From Agrocybe praecox (Eukaryota; Basidiomycota; Agaricomycetes; Agaricales; Agrocybaceae): a stretch of DNA of 64,000 nucleotides. This document shows, piece by piece, positions 33,979 to 45,297 of this stretch. The stretch spans positions 907,618 through 971,617 of the forward strand of contig OZ024850.1 in assembly GCA_964017145.1 (NCBI GenBank). The letters run 5' to 3'. Below the pieces are notes generated by a model that worked only from the letters and a program-made list of their open reading frames with translations, was not told where the DNA came from and made no database searches. The translations under genes were made by a program, and so were the position numbers. Every line of letters starts with the position of its first letter. The stretch's first letter is position 1.

Positions 33979-34868
33979 GCTATTGCCCAAATACTGCAAA
34001 AATGTCCAAATCCTGCATTGTTTATATATGTTTGACTAAGGCATCTACCAATTCCGCCCACTCAGCCTTTATGGCCCCTCTGGTGCGCTTTGTAAGCACT
34101 CATATATCACTGCCCACCAACTGCCCACTTGGGCAGTTGCCCACCCTGATGTATGAGCCATGTCAGTCAACTGCCCAGGTTTCATACATGAATCTAACTG
34201 CTAAGGCTGACCATCGCACAGATAAGCACCAGTGCATAGATACCAGCAAGCGAGTAGGTCCCATGTCCCTTAGTACATTAGTTAACAAGTATAATGTACT
34301 GTAACATACAAAATAAAAAATATTTTTGTAAAAGGGATGTGCCCAAAAGCACAATAACTGCCAAATAGGGAACTACCATCTAAAACATATGCTAAAAGGT
34401 CGCTTTTTGGGTATCTAATCTAATCTAGATATATGTATGTATGTAAAGTAAATATAGTACGAAATAATGATTATAAGATATTAAAAATAGCACAACGCCC
34501 GAAATTGTCAAAATAAGCTAAAAATAACGCGTCATCCAGTTTTGCTTTTGTGCATCCATCTCGTAACATTCCTTTTTTGTGGGGCAAAGGGCGCCAAAAA
34601 ATCAGGATTAATTATCTGATCCTAACCTTCCAACAAGCACCCCAAACCACCCATCCATTCTCTCGCTATTGCCCAAACACTGCAAAAAAGTCCAAATCCT
34701 GCATTTTTTATGCCTATTTGCCTAAGGCATCTGCCAATTTCACCCACTCAGCCTCTGTGGCCACTCTGGTGCGCTTTATAAGCACTCATATATAACTGCC
34801 CACCCTGATGTATGACCTATGCTAGGCAACTGCCCAGGTTTCATGTATAAATCTAACTGCTAAGGCTG

Positions 34869-35405
34869 CAACAGGAATTGGGCTGGGATCGATGATAGGT
34901 TCACTTGTGGCAGCGGGAGTTGGACTAATAGGAGCACCTGAAGCTGTACTAGCGACGTTGGGGGTAGATGGTCCATTACCGGAGCTACGGGACTCTGTAA
35001 ACTCGAAAGAAATAGAAAGAAACATGAAAAATAGAAATACCTAGAATTTACAACCGCGACAAGGCTTGCTGGCTGACTCGCATGGCAAAATATCCTGACG
35101 GAGTTGGTTTTGATGACCGTCTGATACTTTGCAGGGGCTAGGGCCGTTAGGTTAGTATGGGACATAAAGAAGAATGGTGCAAAACACACCATGCCTATCG
35201 GAGAGACGAAGGTGAGTCGTCATGACATTTTCCTGCATGAACTCAGGCAAGACATTTATGTAAACATTTTAGATAAATGTTCACATGAAATGGCATGGGC
35301 ACGCACCTTCTCCAGAGGGAGCAACGACCCCTTGAACGAGCTCGGTGAGCGGTGGAGCAGAAACAGTGCGACGAGCAGTGTGGGTGAGAGAAGAGGCGGA
35401 CATGT
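34869..35405 (-). pseudogene. 5' half of the minus-strand gene interrupted by F1
   Basis: The Met at 35405 starts a short exon (MSASSLTHTARRTVSAPPL) with a GT donor after SGEG. A second exon near 35185-35050 holds SHTNLTALAPAKYQTVIK and FCHASQPASLV. A third, after an intron ending near 34998, reads SSGNGPSTPNVAS and ends in IIDPSPIPVA exactly where F1 starts at 34868. Past that point the frame runs into F1 repeat sequence. The Ser/Pro/Thr-rich style and strand agree with 5735-6247, which I take as the other half. Function unknown. Confidence 0.5.
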
Positions 35406-35847
35406 TAATAGATGATGAGATCGGTGGGGATGGGGTTCAAAGCCTTCATCTGGTGCACTTTTTATATGAGAACCGAGAGCCAGGGTCCCCAATAAGTGTT
35501 GATAAAAGAAAATTATTGGAGAACGATAGTAGGGGTTAAGAAACGAGAAATGATGTCACTTGTCACAGGAAAACAGGTTATGCAAATGGACTTTACCTAT
35601 TTTGTGTCGCTTAACCATTGTGTGCGCTTGAAGATTACCACGATTTCTATCAGATTGCACCGATTTTTTCTTTACAAGATCGTTAGCTACATACGAGTTT
35701 CACAAAATATAGGAGAATGGTTCGATTTTGCGTGTCGTTTGATCTGTTTCCTCTGCTCAATTTAGTTGGCCAATGGACTTTGCCTGGTCATCTCGCATTA
35801 GGCAACTTTTTTCGATTTTTTTCATACCTTGCTCCTCCAGCTCCAGA

Positions 35848-38800
35848 ATGGTCAATCCGGGTTCTTTTTCTGGGTCTCGAAAGGAGTTTCTTTTTCAACA
35901 GAAAGAACTCTATGCAGAAGCGGTCGCTAATAACCACATCGCAGCCACAGTCGCGGACATTCAGTGCCATTACTTCAAACGCTACCCGATAATGTTGCCT
36001 CATACTGAAGAACCTTCTCCAGAATGGCTCGAACGGGTGAACAATAATATGGCAGATGAAGAATTGGCCCCGCCCAACAAGTCTTTGATGGATCCCGCTG
36101 CTTATGTTGTTGCGCTGGCTGAATATACCAAGACAGGCTCGAAAATTCGCTATCAAAAAGACGTACATCCATTTTCTCTCTATATTTTTCGTGTGCTAAA
36201 TACATATATCTAATATAGCAAATTCCAGCCTGTACTGTCAAATTTATATATGAGTTCCCCATAGTTGCCAGATAAGCCTTATGCATCTGGGGCCTTAACT
36301 ACCTGATTGCCTATTTTCATGTATCAGGCCCTCTGGCTGGCCTATTGTGACTATTTGTGACTTATCATGTGATAGTCATATGTCTGCTGTTGATGGGATC
36401 AAAATCCTTGCACATGACTTTTTGCTTGCCTCTATTTACATGTTTGGGCTCCACTTATTTGTTTATATGGCCTCAAATACAAACAAATATTAAATAATGA
36501 TGTCAGCAGGCAGGGGCATACATGGTACAAAACAAACAAAGCCTTTGTGTGATGTCACATCCAAACAACCCAATAAGGCAAGAGGACTTGGGACTTTGAG
36601 ATTTTGAGATTAAGGCCTTTCATGCATGATGGATGGATGGGACTACAACATAACCAAATAAGATCAATCTATTTTTAGAAATTTTATGTATTGTGCGGGT
36701 AATACATTTATTTATAGCCCGGAACTATTTTTAGAACACTTTTCATATTTGGATAGTCCAACCCTAATACGGTATAGTACACATTTTTTGATGATTTTAC
36801 GATTTTTTTCAGCTCACTACAAATATTTTAATCTTTTATTTTGATTTATACAAAAGGTTCAAAAAGTATTTCGCGTTTTGTGGCTGAACCGTTGATGGTT
36901 ATGTAATAAAAAATATTTAGCATAACTTTTGAATTTTTCTCTACAACTTTGATTTTTGGTGGCTGTGCACCAGATCACATGATTTTCACATGACTTCACC
37001 CCTCTAATCACTAGTCGGTCACCCTGATACATGAAATGGGCAATCAGGTAGTTAAGGCCCCGGATGCATAAGGCTTATCTGGTAACTATAGGGGACTCAT
37101 GTATAAATTTGACAGTAACTGGTGCAAATTCGCCGCCATCTCCAGTACCAATATCAAATGGATAAGAAGAAAGCTCTTAGCACAAATGCCAGTGCCAGCC
37201 CCATGGATCCTCTCTCAGTACTGGTCACTCAACTTATAGGAAAATCACTCAAGAAACCTTGACTTCATACCGGGTACAATATATGGGGGCCTCAGAATCG
37301 CTTGATCGTCAATCCAGTTTTTTCTCAGCGTGTCAAGGAGGGAAATGTACCCGTGAAGCAACATGCTGCTCTTCGCAGCCAAATTTACAAGGAGTTCTTC
37401 GATGAACTAAGTCAAGAAGAGCAAAAATTCTGGGAGAAGCATGCAAAGGATGAGCATGATGAAGCCTTGAAGGTGCTGGATTCTCAGCTGAGGCAAGAAC
37501 CATCAAACAAGCCCGAGGATCGTCAGAGGTACATCTCTCTATGTTGTTGTATAATTTCATTAACTTATTGTATCATCCAGAGCTATATACAGCCTGCCAA
37601 TGTTCGCTCAACCTATTCTCGATCGCATAGCGGCTCATACTGGCTGGAAAGTAACACTCATCACGGGTGGACCTGAACCGGCAGATCAAGGTCGCTTGAA
37701 CGTCGTTAGGTATGCCTCATTCTTGATTTCAAATAGCATTTAATAAACTAATGTCTCTTTATGATTCACAGTGTTCACTCGGGCGAGACGAGAGGGATCA
37801 TGAAAATGAATTTCGGAAAATCAGAGCGCCGTGCATATAAAGAGCATGTTGTGCCCGTCTTCGGCAATCTTTTAAAGAAATGTTACAGTAAGTGTTTTCT
37901 ACAAAAATGATTGCATGAAGCATTCATTCTAATTCATAAAATAGCCGTCGACGAATGTCGTGCATCAGTACTCTCAACGGAAGCTGGTTCCCTCGCGCAA
38001 ACATTGGCGCATGACGACACCAATAAGTTCACTCTGGATTCTGCAGAGTATTTGCGCCCCATCAAAGTTTCGGGTCCATCAAAATCTCGCTCAGTCTCTG
38101 CAGAGGCGAGCACCGCCTCTTCGCATGTGCTTAATACTGTCCCTGAAGATCAAGACCTAGAGGTGGTGACACCTTTATCTCATTCCGCTAGAAGTGCGCC
38201 TGCACCTGTCCCTGAAACCGCATTACACAATAGTTCGTCATCTCCCAATCATTCTTCTGCCAGCGCAAGTTCAAGAGAAAACTTGGTTCCTCTCTCGCCA
38301 CCAATCTCCCGAGCTCAATCACCAGATAACACCACACCATCACCACTGCCACCTTCAGTACATCGTGACTCACAAGGTCTTTCAACGCTGTTGGAAAATC
38401 AAGTCAGTCCTACTGTGGATTCCTTTTCTCCCGGAGGCTCATTGGTTCGGCGCCGTGAGAGTGATGCATCTGTCAGCGAAGACAACAGATCCCAAATTCA
38501 CACCAGAAAGAAACCCCGACATACGAGTGTGGAAATAACCCCGTCCTCTCCGTTGGCCACACATTCCAATGTATCCTATATTGACGCACCCCCCGGCGCA
38601 CACGTATGGTTCGCCAACGCTCTGGCATTGTTCCAGTCAATGCCGATGTGCGCTGATTGGCAGGTGCTCCTGGCTAGCTGGGCATGATACCAGCATAAGG
38701 TTTCTGACTACAACAAAGACACCAAACTTGGGTGTGATGGACGGCCGCCCTGTATTGCTACGTGGATCAAGTGTGCTCGCACACCTTTGTTCGATGCGAA

Positions 38801-39080
38801 AATCACAAGTCTCTCTCGATTCGAAACCCAATTCACGAAGTGGTGGACCAGTCTCCAACCCAATTGGTGAGTGGCCGGAGACTCTGGTATGCTCGTTTGC
38901 ACAGGTGGGGCTCTCGATACGCTGAATAAGCCAGGGAAAAATGGGCTATATAGTGTGATCGTGGCACTCTGGTTCTGGGGCTTGGCTGCACAGGGTAAGA
39001 CAGGTAATGGCAGAGAAACAGCGTGGAAGTTCGCCCTCGCCGATGTGCAATGGGTATTGGACAACTTAGCTGACGTCTAG
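35848..39080 (+). pseudogene. Decayed paralogue of cargo gene A with a MITE and three TGA stops
   Basis: The start MVNPGSFSGSRKEFL matches gene A. Exons and introns correspond: the donor after YQKD, the acceptor at TAG|CAAATTC, the PEDRQR donor near 37530 and the CCGTCGACGA acceptor near 37945. The Ser/Pro-rich middle differs. The end is conserved (WWTSLQPNW, KPGKNGLYSVIVALWFWG). In-frame TGA codons at 37260, 38685 and 38868 each stand where the frame fits Arg (CGA). MITE M1 (36226-37124) is inserted right at the first intron's acceptor and duplicates CAAATTC. It may belong to an older K-like element together with the KDZ fragment at 44278. Confidence 0.85.
36226..37124. mobile_element. MITE M1, 899 bp
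   Basis: Target duplication CAAATTC at 36219-36225 and 37125-37131. The left end is CAGCCTGTACTGTC; the right end inward is CACCAGTTACTGTC. The inverted repeats run about 105 bp (TGCATC(T/C)GGGGCCTTAAC). The inside is the reverse complement of M3, with GACTTTTTGCTTGCCTCTAT and a long AT-rich part. No ORF of note. Confidence 0.9.
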
Positions 39081-39082
39081 GC

Positions 39083-39539
39083 TATGTCGATTTACATGCA
39101 AAATAGGTAATTCTTTTTTAATGTCTCCATATTTTCTTTTCCTTGTTCACGGACGTTATTACATATATACCTTTTAATATCTAATCATATTTACATCTTC
39201 TCCGCACCTTTTTTTATGATAGTAGTCATGTCTTCGTGTTTGTATTCCCCTTTTCTTCGTTCAACATTACGTCTACATAATCAATGCATTGTCTTTGTTC
39301 TAAAGATAGATGGAGACCAATTCAGCTGATTAGATTAGATTACACTGTCTCTAAAGATAGATGGAGGCTAAGTATGCTAATGCCGAATAATGCCGCATCT
39401 ACTTCTTAAAATAGCATCTTTGATGGTGTATACCACGGTGCCGAAATGGCCATCACAAGCCGGGCATGGCATCTGGTGTCACATGGAGTAACACATGTTA
39501 TGTGCATGATCTGATGTATTGTGTTGGGTAGTGGGGTAA
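39083..39539. other. Non-coding stretch, possibly with subterminal remnants of F4
   Basis: Two copies of TCTAAAGATAGATGGAG (39300-39316 and 39351-39367) bracket a GATTAGATTAGATTAC motif like that in the fold-back arms. No gene. Confidence 0.4.
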
Positions 39540-39761
39540 CTACTGGTGTAGATGCATCAACTAAACCTGGTATGTATAGTATACTGATACATATAAGTGT
39601 CAGCAACTGGTGGTCGTCATCGTCGTCTGTGGCGGTCGTGGTGGTTGTGGCCTGAGGGGTGGTGGTTGTGGTGGTTGTGGTTGTAGTTGTGGCAGTTGTG
39701 GTGGTCATGGTTGTGGTGGTTGTGGTGGTTGTGGTTGTGGTAAAGTGCCAGTGTGGTGATG

Positions 39762-39878
39762 GGCGTTGATAAGGAAGAAATGAACGTGCATTGGTTCATT
39801 TCTGTCCAAATCAGGCCTTTCCCACGCCGGTCCAGCTCATAGCCAGTTTGAACTCGTTGTGCTTGACGAAGAGAAGGT
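39762..39878 (-). repeat. Three-hairpin core of F4, left arm
   Basis: Stem GAAATGAACG with GGTTCATTTC is kept. CCAGC-TCATA-GCCAG is mispaired in two places, consistent with decay. Confidence 0.6.
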
Positions 39879-40568
39879 CTCTGGCAATGATAGGGCTTAA
39901 ATTAAATAGCAGAATATGTAAGTATATTTAATAAAATCAATTTTGTCCAAAAATATTGAGAACTTACTGATAAATTATTTTTGAATGCTCATCGGTTTGA
40001 AGAGTGCATGTGCTCATCTTCAAACTCGATGCATTTTTCTTGCGTTAATGAATAGCAACCTCATAGTATTTTCTGCAATGTCATTAGATAGTGTAATATA
40101 TTCTTAAGATCACATGAAACTCTTTTATGAGATAATAAAAAATAACTATGATACGAGGATACATTTTTTTGCTCACCTGTGTGAAAAGCACAGGTATTCA
40201 CCTTCAAAATTGATGTATTATTCAGAGCTTAGTGAATAACATATGTTCATTGACACTTGAAAAGTAGGATTTAATGTATTACATCTCTAAAAGCTCATTA
40301 ATGCAATTTTCCTATCTAAAGATTCATACTGGATAGATTTCCGTGTTGAATACAAGGCATTATGTTCAACATTTTGAATGAAATCACCATGCTCGTTGGA
40401 GTCGCTCTATGAATCGTACAAAATTAACAGGTTTCATTGAAAATAAATCAATTTTTATTATGGTTATACACAAAAAAAGACTGAGTATGCCATGCAATAT
40501 GTATTAAAAATTCTGATGATCCAACATGCATATGAAACTGCATCAACAGTCACTGGGTAATGATATAG

Positions 40569-42067
40569 TACGACTCAAGCTGCTGCGACAGCTGTACCTT
40601 GCAGTTGGGGTGCCAAAAATGACCTACGCATTAGATGTCTGGTACACCCCTCCCCACAAGAGAGTTGGCAAGAAAAGGAACAGTGGATCAGTGACCGCTT
40701 TGTGACTAATGACAAAAATTCAAAGAATGGCAACCATTGCAATAACGGGAGCACTACGCTCGACAGCAACAGACACCCTAGATGCACATGCCAACATCCC
40801 ACCTACCGCAGTGATGTTGCGATATATATGTAGACGAGCACTAATCCGACTCTGTACAATAGATAAATCACACCCCCTGCATTACCACACAGCTAACCCA
40901 ACAAAGATACGACCAAAACCTCAGCCCCATGAAGCACCAATCACCAAATTGAGAAGAATATTCGACATTGACCCAGCAAAGGTCGAAAAGATAGGCAGGC
41001 CCACCTACAACATCACAGACGGCAGGATGTTCAACACCACAATTCACGCAACAAGGGAGGATTCCCTGGACGCAGAGGCACGAGATGACACATCAACGAA
41101 GATCTTCACAGACGGCTCAGGTTTTCAAGGAGGAGCAGCAGCAGCAGCTGTCATCTACATGAATGGATCCAACAACCCTACTGGCACGCTCAGGTGCAAT
41201 CTCAGAAAACTAACAGATCACTCCACCTATGAGGGCAAGGCGGTAGGTCTGATACTGGCAGTATGGCTAATGCAAATCTATTGCAAGGACTGGATAGGCA
41301 ACGAAGCCATCAGCATCTGCTCTGATTGTCAGAGCGCGATCAACACAGTATATGACATGAAACCGGGGCCTGGTCAGTATCTGTTTAACGAATTTCATAA
41401 ACTTATTGCCCCTTTCAAAAACACAGGGAATAATGTCTCCAAATTCACGATCAACTGGATCTCAGCTCACAGTGAGGTCAACGGCAATGAGCAAGTTGAT
41501 AAAGAAGCAAAGGAGGCCGTGCTAGGCAACTCAACACCAAAAATCTTCCTACCTCGTATACTCAGACGACCACTCCCGTTAGGCAAATCGGCACTCCTCT
41601 AAAAAGCGAAGGAAGCACATACAGTAGAATGGAAGGCTCTATGGGAAACCTCCCCTCGAAAGAAAAGGATGAAGACCATTGACAAGGACTTCCCACACTT
41701 GAAATTTAGCAAAATTGCCAATGACCTAACAAGAAAGCAGGCCAGCATACTAATCCAGATGCGCACTGGACACCTACCACTTAACGACTACCTGTTCAAA
41801 AGAAAACTCACACCCTCACCAAATTATGCTATGTGCCTGGACGGAAGGAGAGAAACGCTAGAACACATACTGAAGGAATGCCTGGTATACAGAAAACAAA
41901 GAACAAAGTTGCAAAAAGCTATTCAGAGAAGAAGCCTTGCCACCCACTCGGCACTACTCTCAGACCCAAAACGAGCCAAAATGATAGTCAACTTCATTGA
42001 AGAAACCAAAAGATGGACCACAGGATACATGAGGGGTCCCACCCAAAGCTTCGTAGACACCCACTAA
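40569..42067 (+). pseudogene. LINE ORF2 fragment: RT thumb, RNase H and C-terminal Cys/His motif
   Basis: From 5' to 3': an RT-thumb region (YLAVGVPKMTYALDVWYTPP, later RMATIAITGALRSTATDTL), then RNase H with TDGSG, YEGKAVG, SDCQSA and HSEVNGNEQVDKEA, which gives all four acidic residues and the His. Then comes the C-terminal motif C-x-x-R-R-E-T-x-E-H-x-x-x-E-C of I/Tad-type LINEs. Two in-frame stops interrupt it: TGA at 40703 (fits CGA) and TAA at 41600 (fits CAA). Stop at 42067. Inactive. Confidence 0.9.
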
Positions 42068-42488
42068 CTAACTAATTCTACAGCCACACCTCAAACGACA
42101 ACCACCAAGACCGACACGACCCACCCAACCCTGCGACGACACCATCTCACATACCACATCCTCAAGACAACATCGCCGCCCCAACAAGCTGCATCTTCCT
42201 AAAGCAGCCGGGTGAACAAACCAGCAATCAAGGCCGAAATCTGGCCTACACCGGAGCACGCCTCGCCCTGTCCTCCCTCTAAACAGTGGAGTCGAAAACA
42301 GTGTTTCCTTGCCAGGGTCGAAGGGGGAGCGAGTGCCATGGGCATGCCTCCTTCGATTGCTGAGACTCACTGGGGGGAACTCCTTAGACGGGCATTGGGG
42401 CCTCGTAGTTGTAAAGTAGAGAAAGGCCAATGTCTATATTAGAGTATTCTAACCAACAATAAATTCTATTACGAAAAAAAAAAAAAAA
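40569..42488 (+). mobile_element. 5'-truncated LINE with target duplication and poly(A)
   Basis: AATGATATAG is repeated at 40559-40568 and, after a poly(A) of about 17, at 42489-42498. The insertion starts inside the reverse transcriptase reading and ends in a 3' untranslated region plus poly(A), as in 5'-truncated non-LTR insertions. It lies in the AT-rich centre of F4. Confidence 0.93.
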
Positions 42489-42628
42489 AATGATATAGCA
42501 TTCTTGTTATTTTGCTTATTTGTATGCCAAATCTATATGTATTGCATTAATTTTTTGACATTAGATACATTTGAATGTATTATACTCTAAATACATATTT
42601 CTAGTTACCTTAAATGTCGTCTATGTGT

Positions 42629-42740
42629 CACCATCGTCGTCCTCGACGATGAGCTTGCACCGGCTATCAATCGGACCGGTGTGGGAAATTACCCGTTTTG
42701 GGTTAATTTCAACCACTCTGTGCAGTCTTTCGCCTCCGAT
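42629..42740 (+). repeat. Three-hairpin core of F4, right arm
   Basis: CATCGTCG-TCCT-CGACGATG is intact and CCGGC-TATCAATC-GGACCGG is present. The third stem is eroded (GGGTTAATTTCAACC). Confidence 0.6.
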
Positions 42741-44277
42741 CTTCTCCCATCACCACCCCTCTTGTCCTCTTCCTTCAGCAGCAATGGACGGCTGTCAGCG
42801 ACGACAAAACATCTTCAATCACTGACATCGACAACCACGGATGCCTACGATGACCAGAGACAACGGTGAGGGCGACTGCTAGGCCATGTCACATCCAACC
42901 GCCAACAACAACGACAACAGATGGCCACAACGACAACGGGTGGCCACAACGTTGAGGGACAACGACGATGATGACCGCCGGACCGCGTCATATCAAACCA
43001 CCCACGATGATGGCCATGGATGGCCACGATGACGATGCACAACAGCCAAGGGACAGCTCACCACCGAGCGTGATGGGTGGGTGCTGGTGAGTATGTAACA
43101 CCGGGCGGGTAGGGTGCACCGAGCGTGATGAGTGAACACCAGCGGGTAGGCCCCTGCGTGTAGGACCACCGACTGGCTAGGCACCACCGGGTAGGCACCA
43201 CCGAGCGGGTAGGCACCAGCACGTAGCAGCACTGAGTGCGACAGATGGGCACCATCACCAGGTAGGGGCTAGGCACCAGCGCATAGCACCAAACACCAAT
43301 CGCATAGGCACCAGCGCGTAGGTACCAGCTTGTAGCACCACCGAGCGTGATGTGTGGGCACCACCGGGTAGGGGCTACGCACCAGCTCATAGCACCAGCA
43401 CTGATCGTGTAGGTACCAATTCGTAGCAACACCTAGCACGACAGGTGGGCACCACCAGGTAGGCCCCAGGACCCTTAATATATTGAGAATAAATATGTAT
43501 ATTGTTACAACGTAGTGTAGTATACAAAATAAAATAAATTTTCAACATTTTTTTTATGTTCTGAAGAGGATGTGCCCAAAAGGGCAATAAATTCCGAATT
43601 GGGAATTACCACCCAGAACAAGAAGCGAGCAAGTCACTTTTTGCCATATCTAATCTAATCCAGTGTGTAAACAAAATAAATATATTACACAACAATATTA
43701 TAGTTAAAAATAGCGCAACACCGGAAACTGTTGAAAGTACGCTAAAAATAATATGTCATCCAGTTTTATGTTTCGCGATCCATCCCATACCATCCTCTTT
43801 TGATGGCGCAAAGTGCCCCCAAAAATCAAAACATATCCCTACATTATATCTACGCTTTTTAAGCGCCCCGAACGGTGCCCAATGAAGTGCAGGAGCCCAA
43901 TTACAGCTTTGGGCACTTCGGGGACACTGTTTCCTGTGTCCGTCTATAAATAACACATCATCCACGTTTATGTTTTCCAATTCATCCCGTCCCATCCCTT
44001 TTTAGGTGCGCAAACGGCATCAAAAAAACATAATATATATATAGAACACACATCTGACATATCAGAACAAAAAAACATAACCACTATGCCTGTAGAAACT
44101 AATTACTGTCCGAAACCCTCCAAAACTGCATTATTTATTAATATTTGGCAACACCAACTGCTCTCTGCCTACGGCACACTGGGTACATATTGGTAGGTTA
44201 GGCAACTGCCCATATGGATGTATCAGGCCCTTGGGCAACTGCCAGGATATGATGCATGAGGTTAGCATCTACAGGTG

Positions 44278-44641
44278 GCAGGAAGAGATGAGACGTGTCC
44301 TTGCGTATCTAGCATGGAAATCACAATGGTGGAAGGAAAGGGTTTCTCGACATGAGGACACAAAATGCGATCTGTCAGAAGGTCTCAGAGCATATGCAAT
44401 AGCTCAATCTGAAATACAAACATCTCTCGCGTCCCATTTTCGAAAGCTCTGGGCCTCACCTTTACAAGACCCAGCCGAGAAAGTTGACCCACCAGCATTG
44501 GATACCCGCGATAACAACAATGAGGAGGAGCATGGGGATGTAGATATGCTCAACAAGGGAGCAGACGGCAACGAGCAAGGGATATATATGTCGGATGACG
44601 AAGAAGAAGAGGATTTCTCCATTGATTCAAACAACGACTAA
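44278..44641 (+). pseudogene. C-terminal fragment of a second KDZ transposase
   Basis: QEEMRRVLAYLAWKSQWWKE and GLRAYAIAQSEIQTSL align with EEMRRVLEFLNWKAKWWK and GLQAYALTQTKLQNDL near the end of the K transposase. It ends in the same acidic style (SDDEEEEDF) with a stop at 44641. F4 cuts its 5' side at codon level. Its 3' flank, 44642-44927, holds no copy of K's inverted repeat. Remnant of another KDZ element. Confidence 0.85.
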
Positions 44642-44927
44642 CTTCTGCCAGGTCAATTTTTGTCTTATTTCTATGATTTTCTTCGTATTCCCTTCTTGTC
44701 CGGTTCTGATGTCCTCTTATCTGAATTTGTGGGTTTTCTGCTGGAATGTCCGTAGCGTTATTTAAATTTACTTTTGCATGTATTATTGTTATTCTCTCTT
44801 ATGTTGTGAAGGGGCAACATATGTAATATCTATTTATAAGGCTTGCAAAAGCTAATGAACAAAAATAAGTAAGTACTCTGATGTCATGATGATGACGTCA
44901 AAGTGAAAATAGCGTGTATGTACTATT

Positions 44928-45040
44928 CATCGTCGTGCTTGACGATGAGCTCGACCCGGTTTTAGACCGGGCCGGTGTGAGAAATATCCCGATTAGAAAG
45001 AAATCAACCCTCAATGGTTGATTTCTTCCTAATCACCTCC
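44928..45040 (+). repeat. Three-hairpin core of F5
   Basis: CATCGTCG-TGCT-TGACGATG, CCGGT-TTTAG-ACCGG, and GAAATCAACC with GGTTGATTTC. Confidence 0.7.
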
Positions 45041-45297
45041 CACCACCACTGCCGTCGACGACGCCCCTCCCCTCTTTGCAGGATGTGGGCGTTGAGCCAC
45101 GACATCGACGACTACAACCACTACAACCACAACCACAACATGGCCTTGCCCCTCCCCTTTCCATAGGGATGTGGGCGACACTCCCACATTGGCCCTCTTC
45201 TCTACAGGCCTGTGGGCGGCTCCTAGGACGACGACAGCGATATGGCCACGACGACACAACCACAACCACGACACGGCCTTGCCCCTCCCCTTTCCAT

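Larger units (their letters stand above)
29893..34209. mobile_element. Fold-back element F3 inside F1
   Basis: ACCATCG is duplicated at 29886-29892 and 34210-34216. The left end is CACCTCTAGCAG; the right end inward is CAGCCTTAGCAG. The left arm (29893-30470) and the right arm (32760-33106 plus 33979-34209) are inverted copies. They include GGCAACTGCCC blocks, a GGCGCCCTTTGCCCCACC block and TAGATTAGATTAGATA. Triplet arms (30490-31200, 31965-32690), two hairpin cores and an AT-rich centre (31380-31850) fill the inside. The right arm is split by an 872-bp insertion. It carries no gene. The same arm sequence occurs again at 34220-34868 as the right end of F1. Confidence 0.88.
6248..34868. mobile_element. 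Fold-back element F1 (outermost insertion, left end truncated)
   Basis: The left remnant 6248-6430 is the reverse complement of 34290-34460 and holds the shared subterminal block with TAGATTAGATTAGATA and a TTCCCTATTTGGCA motif. Inward come a GTC/GTG triplet-rich arm (6430-6840), a three-hairpin core (6890-7003), an AT-rich centre (7005-7470), a second core (7478-7585) and a second triplet arm (7590-7912). That arm is interrupted by element K and resumes at 29575-29885. After F3 the arm continues at 34217 and ends in the right subterminal repeat at 34868 with AAGGCTG, the reverse complement of CAGCCTT. The next seven bases are CAACAGG. No matching copy exists at the left because about 400 bp of that end is missing. 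It carries no gene of its own. The core length without guests is about 2.6 kb. Confidence 0.75.
39540..44277. mobile_element. Fold-back element F4 (left edge uncertain)
   Basis: The right end reads ...TCTACAGGTG, that is CACCTGTAGATG inward, with outside GCAGGAA followed by a KDZ coding fragment. Right-hand blocks resemble those of F2 and F5 (43560-43940), plus GGCAACTGCC and GATGTATCA motifs. The left side shows only weak subterminal motifs (TGTAGATGCATCA at 39545-39557), a short TGG-rich arm (39605-39740) and a hairpin core. The AT-rich centre is split by a LINE. No CAGCC end with a matching GCAGGAA copy is visible at the left, so that end is lost or rearranged. Confidence 0.65.

Noticed and set aside
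6248..34868. A Mutator-like (MULE) origin for the fold-backs because of long inverted repeats
   Set aside because: MULEs normally make 8-11 bp duplications. Six elements here give 7 bp and share ends with the KDZ element.
6890..45040. Helitron ends for the hairpin cores
   Set aside because: Helitrons have one short hairpin near a CTRR end and no target duplication. These cores are internal, paired and inverted, and the elements have 7-bp duplications.
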